DNA of 48,947 bases from contig NZ_JACIYP010000033.1 in assembly GCF_014359905.1 (NCBI RefSeq), positions 1 through 48,947 of the forward strand. Reading direction: 5' to 3'. Source of the DNA: Hoeflea sp. Its GTDB lineage: Bacteria > Pseudomonadota > Alphaproteobacteria > Rhizobiales > Rhizobiaceae. The position numbers and the translations under genes are program-made. Under the pieces are notes generated by a model. The model worked only from the letters and a program-made list of their open reading frames with translations, ran no database searches and was not told the origin of the DNA. Of the stretch, positions 47,524 through 48,947 are shown one piece after another. Position 1 is the first letter of the stretch, and every line of letters starts with the position of its first letter.

Positions 47524-48539
47524 GCCGCTTTCTTGGATATTTCGACTGGAAACGAACGGACGGTCTGTGGTTTGCGGTGCTGCTGGCTGCGGCCTTCGTG
47601 CTCCCGCACTTCATTGAAAACGACTACTACATCAATGTCCTGGTCCTGGTGTTCCTCTATGCCGGCATGGCTTCGGCCTGGAACATTATCGGCGGTATGG
47701 CTGGCCAGTTCTCGCTCGGGCACACCGCCTTTGTCGGTATTGGCGCCTACACCTCGACATTGCTCTACAATTATGTGGGCGTGTCCCCGTGGCTGGGGAT
47801 GATCGCCGGCGGCCTGCTCAGCATGCTGATGGCCGCCCTGATCGCCTATCCGGTGTTCCGCATGCGCGGCGTCTTCTTCGCGATGGCGACGCTGGCCTTC
47901 GGCGAGACCGTCCGCATCCTGCTGATGGCATCGCGGAAATATGTCGACATGCCCTACGGTCTTTCGATCAACTATGATCCCGGTTTCATACGTATGGTGT
48001 TCGAGGATCGCTCAAGCTACGCGATGCTGACCGGCGCCTTCCTGATCATCGTCACGATCTTCGCCTTCGGTCTTTCGCGCAGCTATATCGGCTCCTACCT
48101 TCGGGCTATCCGCGACAGCGAGGAGGCCGCCGTCGCCTCGGGTATTCCGATGCGGAAATACAAGATGATCGCGTTTCTCATCTCCGCCTTCTTCACCTCG
48201 ATCGGCGGAACGCTGCTGGCGCAGTATATCCTCTACATCGAACCGTCCTCCGTGTTCAGCACCGCGATTTCGATCGACCTGCCTCTGATGGCGTTGCTCG
48301 GAGGGATTGGCACCATCGCCGGTCCCGTGATCGGAGCGGTGATCGCCCTGCCTTTGCGCGACATCCTGCTCGAGACGTTTGGTCAGTCAGCGCCGGGCCT
48401 GCATCTCGTCATCTACGGCATAGCTTTGATGGTGATCGTGATCGTTCTGCCACACGGCCTGCTCGGAGGGGTGAAGTCGCTCCGTGAACGGTTTGTGAGC
48501 AGATCTCACGCCAGGTCCGAGAGGGAGGAGTCGAAATGA
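47520..48539 (+). CDS. livM: Branched-chain amino acid-type ABC transporter permease LivM
   Basis: A 339-residue second permease with about 9-10 helices. Family features are [20 protein letters not shown] near residues 52-71, [10 protein letters not shown], the ATPase-contact loop [17 protein letters not shown] near 197-213 and [14 protein letters not shown] near 260. It overlaps livH and the following ATPase gene by four bases each, indicating a tightly coupled operon. Confidence 0.92.
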   Translation: MSRFLGYFDWKRTDGLWFAVLLAAAFVLPHFIENDYYINVLVLVFLYAGMASAWNIIGGMAGQFSLGHTAFVGIGAYTSTLLYNYVGVSPWLGMIAGGLLSMLMAALIAYPVFRMRGVFFAMATLAFGETVRILLMASRKYVDMPYGLSINYDPGFIRMVFEDRSSYAMLTGAFLIIVTIFAFGLSRSYIGSYLRAIRDSEEAAVASGIPMRKYKMIAFLISAFFTSIGGTLLAQYILYIEPSSVFSTAISIDLPLMALLGGIGTIAGPVIGAVIALPLRDILLETFGQSAPGLHLVIYGIALMVIVIVLPHGLLGGVKSLRERFVSRSHARSEREESK

Positions 48540-48947
48540 TGCTGGAAGTCACATCCCTTACCATGCGCTTTGGCGGCCTCGTTGCGGTCAATGACGTCAA
48601 CATTAGCGTCAGCCGCGGAGAGATTCTGGGGCTGATCGGACCGAATGGTGCAGGCAAGACGACGCTCTTCAACGTGATTGCAGGCGTTTTTCCACCCAGT
48701 GCGGGCACAGTCAGCTTCAATGGCAATCGTATCGAGGGCAAGAGCCCGGACGTCACCTGCAATCTGGGCCTGGCGCGAACCTTCCAGATCCCGCAGGTCT
48801 TCACCTCGATGACCGTGCTGGAGTCGATTTCAGTCGGCGCATTTCTCCGTCACCGGAATTTCGCCGCGGCCCGGGCCAAGGCGACGGAAGTGGCAGAGCG
48901 CATCGGTCTTGGCTCCCGACTGGAGGTTCCGACGAGTTCGCTCACAA
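48536..48947 (+). CDS. livG: ABC transporter ATP-binding protein LivG, cut by the right window edge
   Basis: The first 137 codons of an ABC ATPase. It starts [20 protein letters not shown]; the Walker A motif GPNGAGKT is at about residues 36-43, and the Q-loop region [12 protein letters not shown] near 80-92. The ABC signature and Walker B lie beyond the edge. The ATG at 48536 overlaps the livM stop and has a very strong GGGAGGAG upstream. LivF and a binding-protein gene would be expected to the right but cannot be seen. Confidence 0.92.
   Translation, partial: MMLEVTSLTMRFGGLVAVNDVNISVSRGEILGLIGPNGAGKTTLFNVIAGVFPPSAGTVSFNGNRIEGKSPDVTCNLGLARTFQIPQVFTSMTVLESISVGAFLRHRNFAAARAKATEVAERIGLGSRLEVPTSSLT

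Overview
The window looks like chromosomal DNA of a GC-rich alphaproteobacterium of the order Hyphomicrobiales (Rhizobiaceae/Phyllobacteriaceae-like, for example a Hoeflea-type organism). The grounds are inference from gene content: small-type PurL with separate PurS and PurQ, a purL-bolA-grxD block, the alphaproteobacterial ATP synthase zeta subunit (DUF1476), an XdhC/CoxD/CoxE maturation set, and DUF2259, DUF455 and YtoQ proteins. No rRNA, tRNA, CRISPR array, intact insertion sequence, phage gene or replication origin was seen.

Positions 1-40,000 read mostly as core genome. The left part holds rpsD, glsA, ttcA and an inositol-monophosphatase-family gene on the plus strand. It is followed on the minus strand by an MFS drug exporter, a GDPD-like phosphodiesterase with a probable N-terminal frameshift, ytoQ and grxD. 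From 8.3 to 13.5 kb a minus-strand purine block runs purC-purS-purQ-lipoprotein-purL-bolA-small basic protein; purB follows at 16-17.3 kb. Between them lie the zeta subunit, an HpcH/HpaI aldolase, an RBBP9-type hydrolase and a small membrane protein. From 17.4 to 20.9 kb the minus strand carries a membrane protein, a DUF2259 protein, a P1-family self-processing peptidase and a periplasmic binding protein.

From 21 to 26.6 kb there is a plus-strand run: flavin reductase, CoxD-like MoxR ATPase, CoxE-like VWA protein, two XdhC-type proteins and a MoeA-like/MobA-like fusion. Together they look like the maturation set for a molybdenum hydroxylase whose structural subunits are not in the window. A 53-residue DUF2256 zinc-ribbon gene overlaps the end of this run on the other strand. 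Then follow TfoX-N, an alcohol dehydrogenase-family enzyme, a DEAD-box helicase, a fasciclin protein, an M23 peptidase, DUF455, a 1-Cys Bcp peroxiredoxin, a giant AsmA/YhdP-like protein, tyrS and anmK.

From 40.2 kb to the right edge the content becomes catabolic and accessory-like. A GntR/FCD regulator sits between two different ThDP-dependent enzymes transcribed divergently. One side continues into an SMP-30/gluconolactonase and a PRISE-like reductase that has lost one base in its nucleotide-binding loop. The other side continues into a branched-chain-type ABC importer (livH, livM, livG cut by the window edge). The AT-rich divergent promoter carries two palindromes that are good operator candidates. 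I infer a substrate-inducible uptake and degradation locus for a keto- or hydroxy-acid-like compound of unknown identity. This is the best candidate for undescribed biology here.
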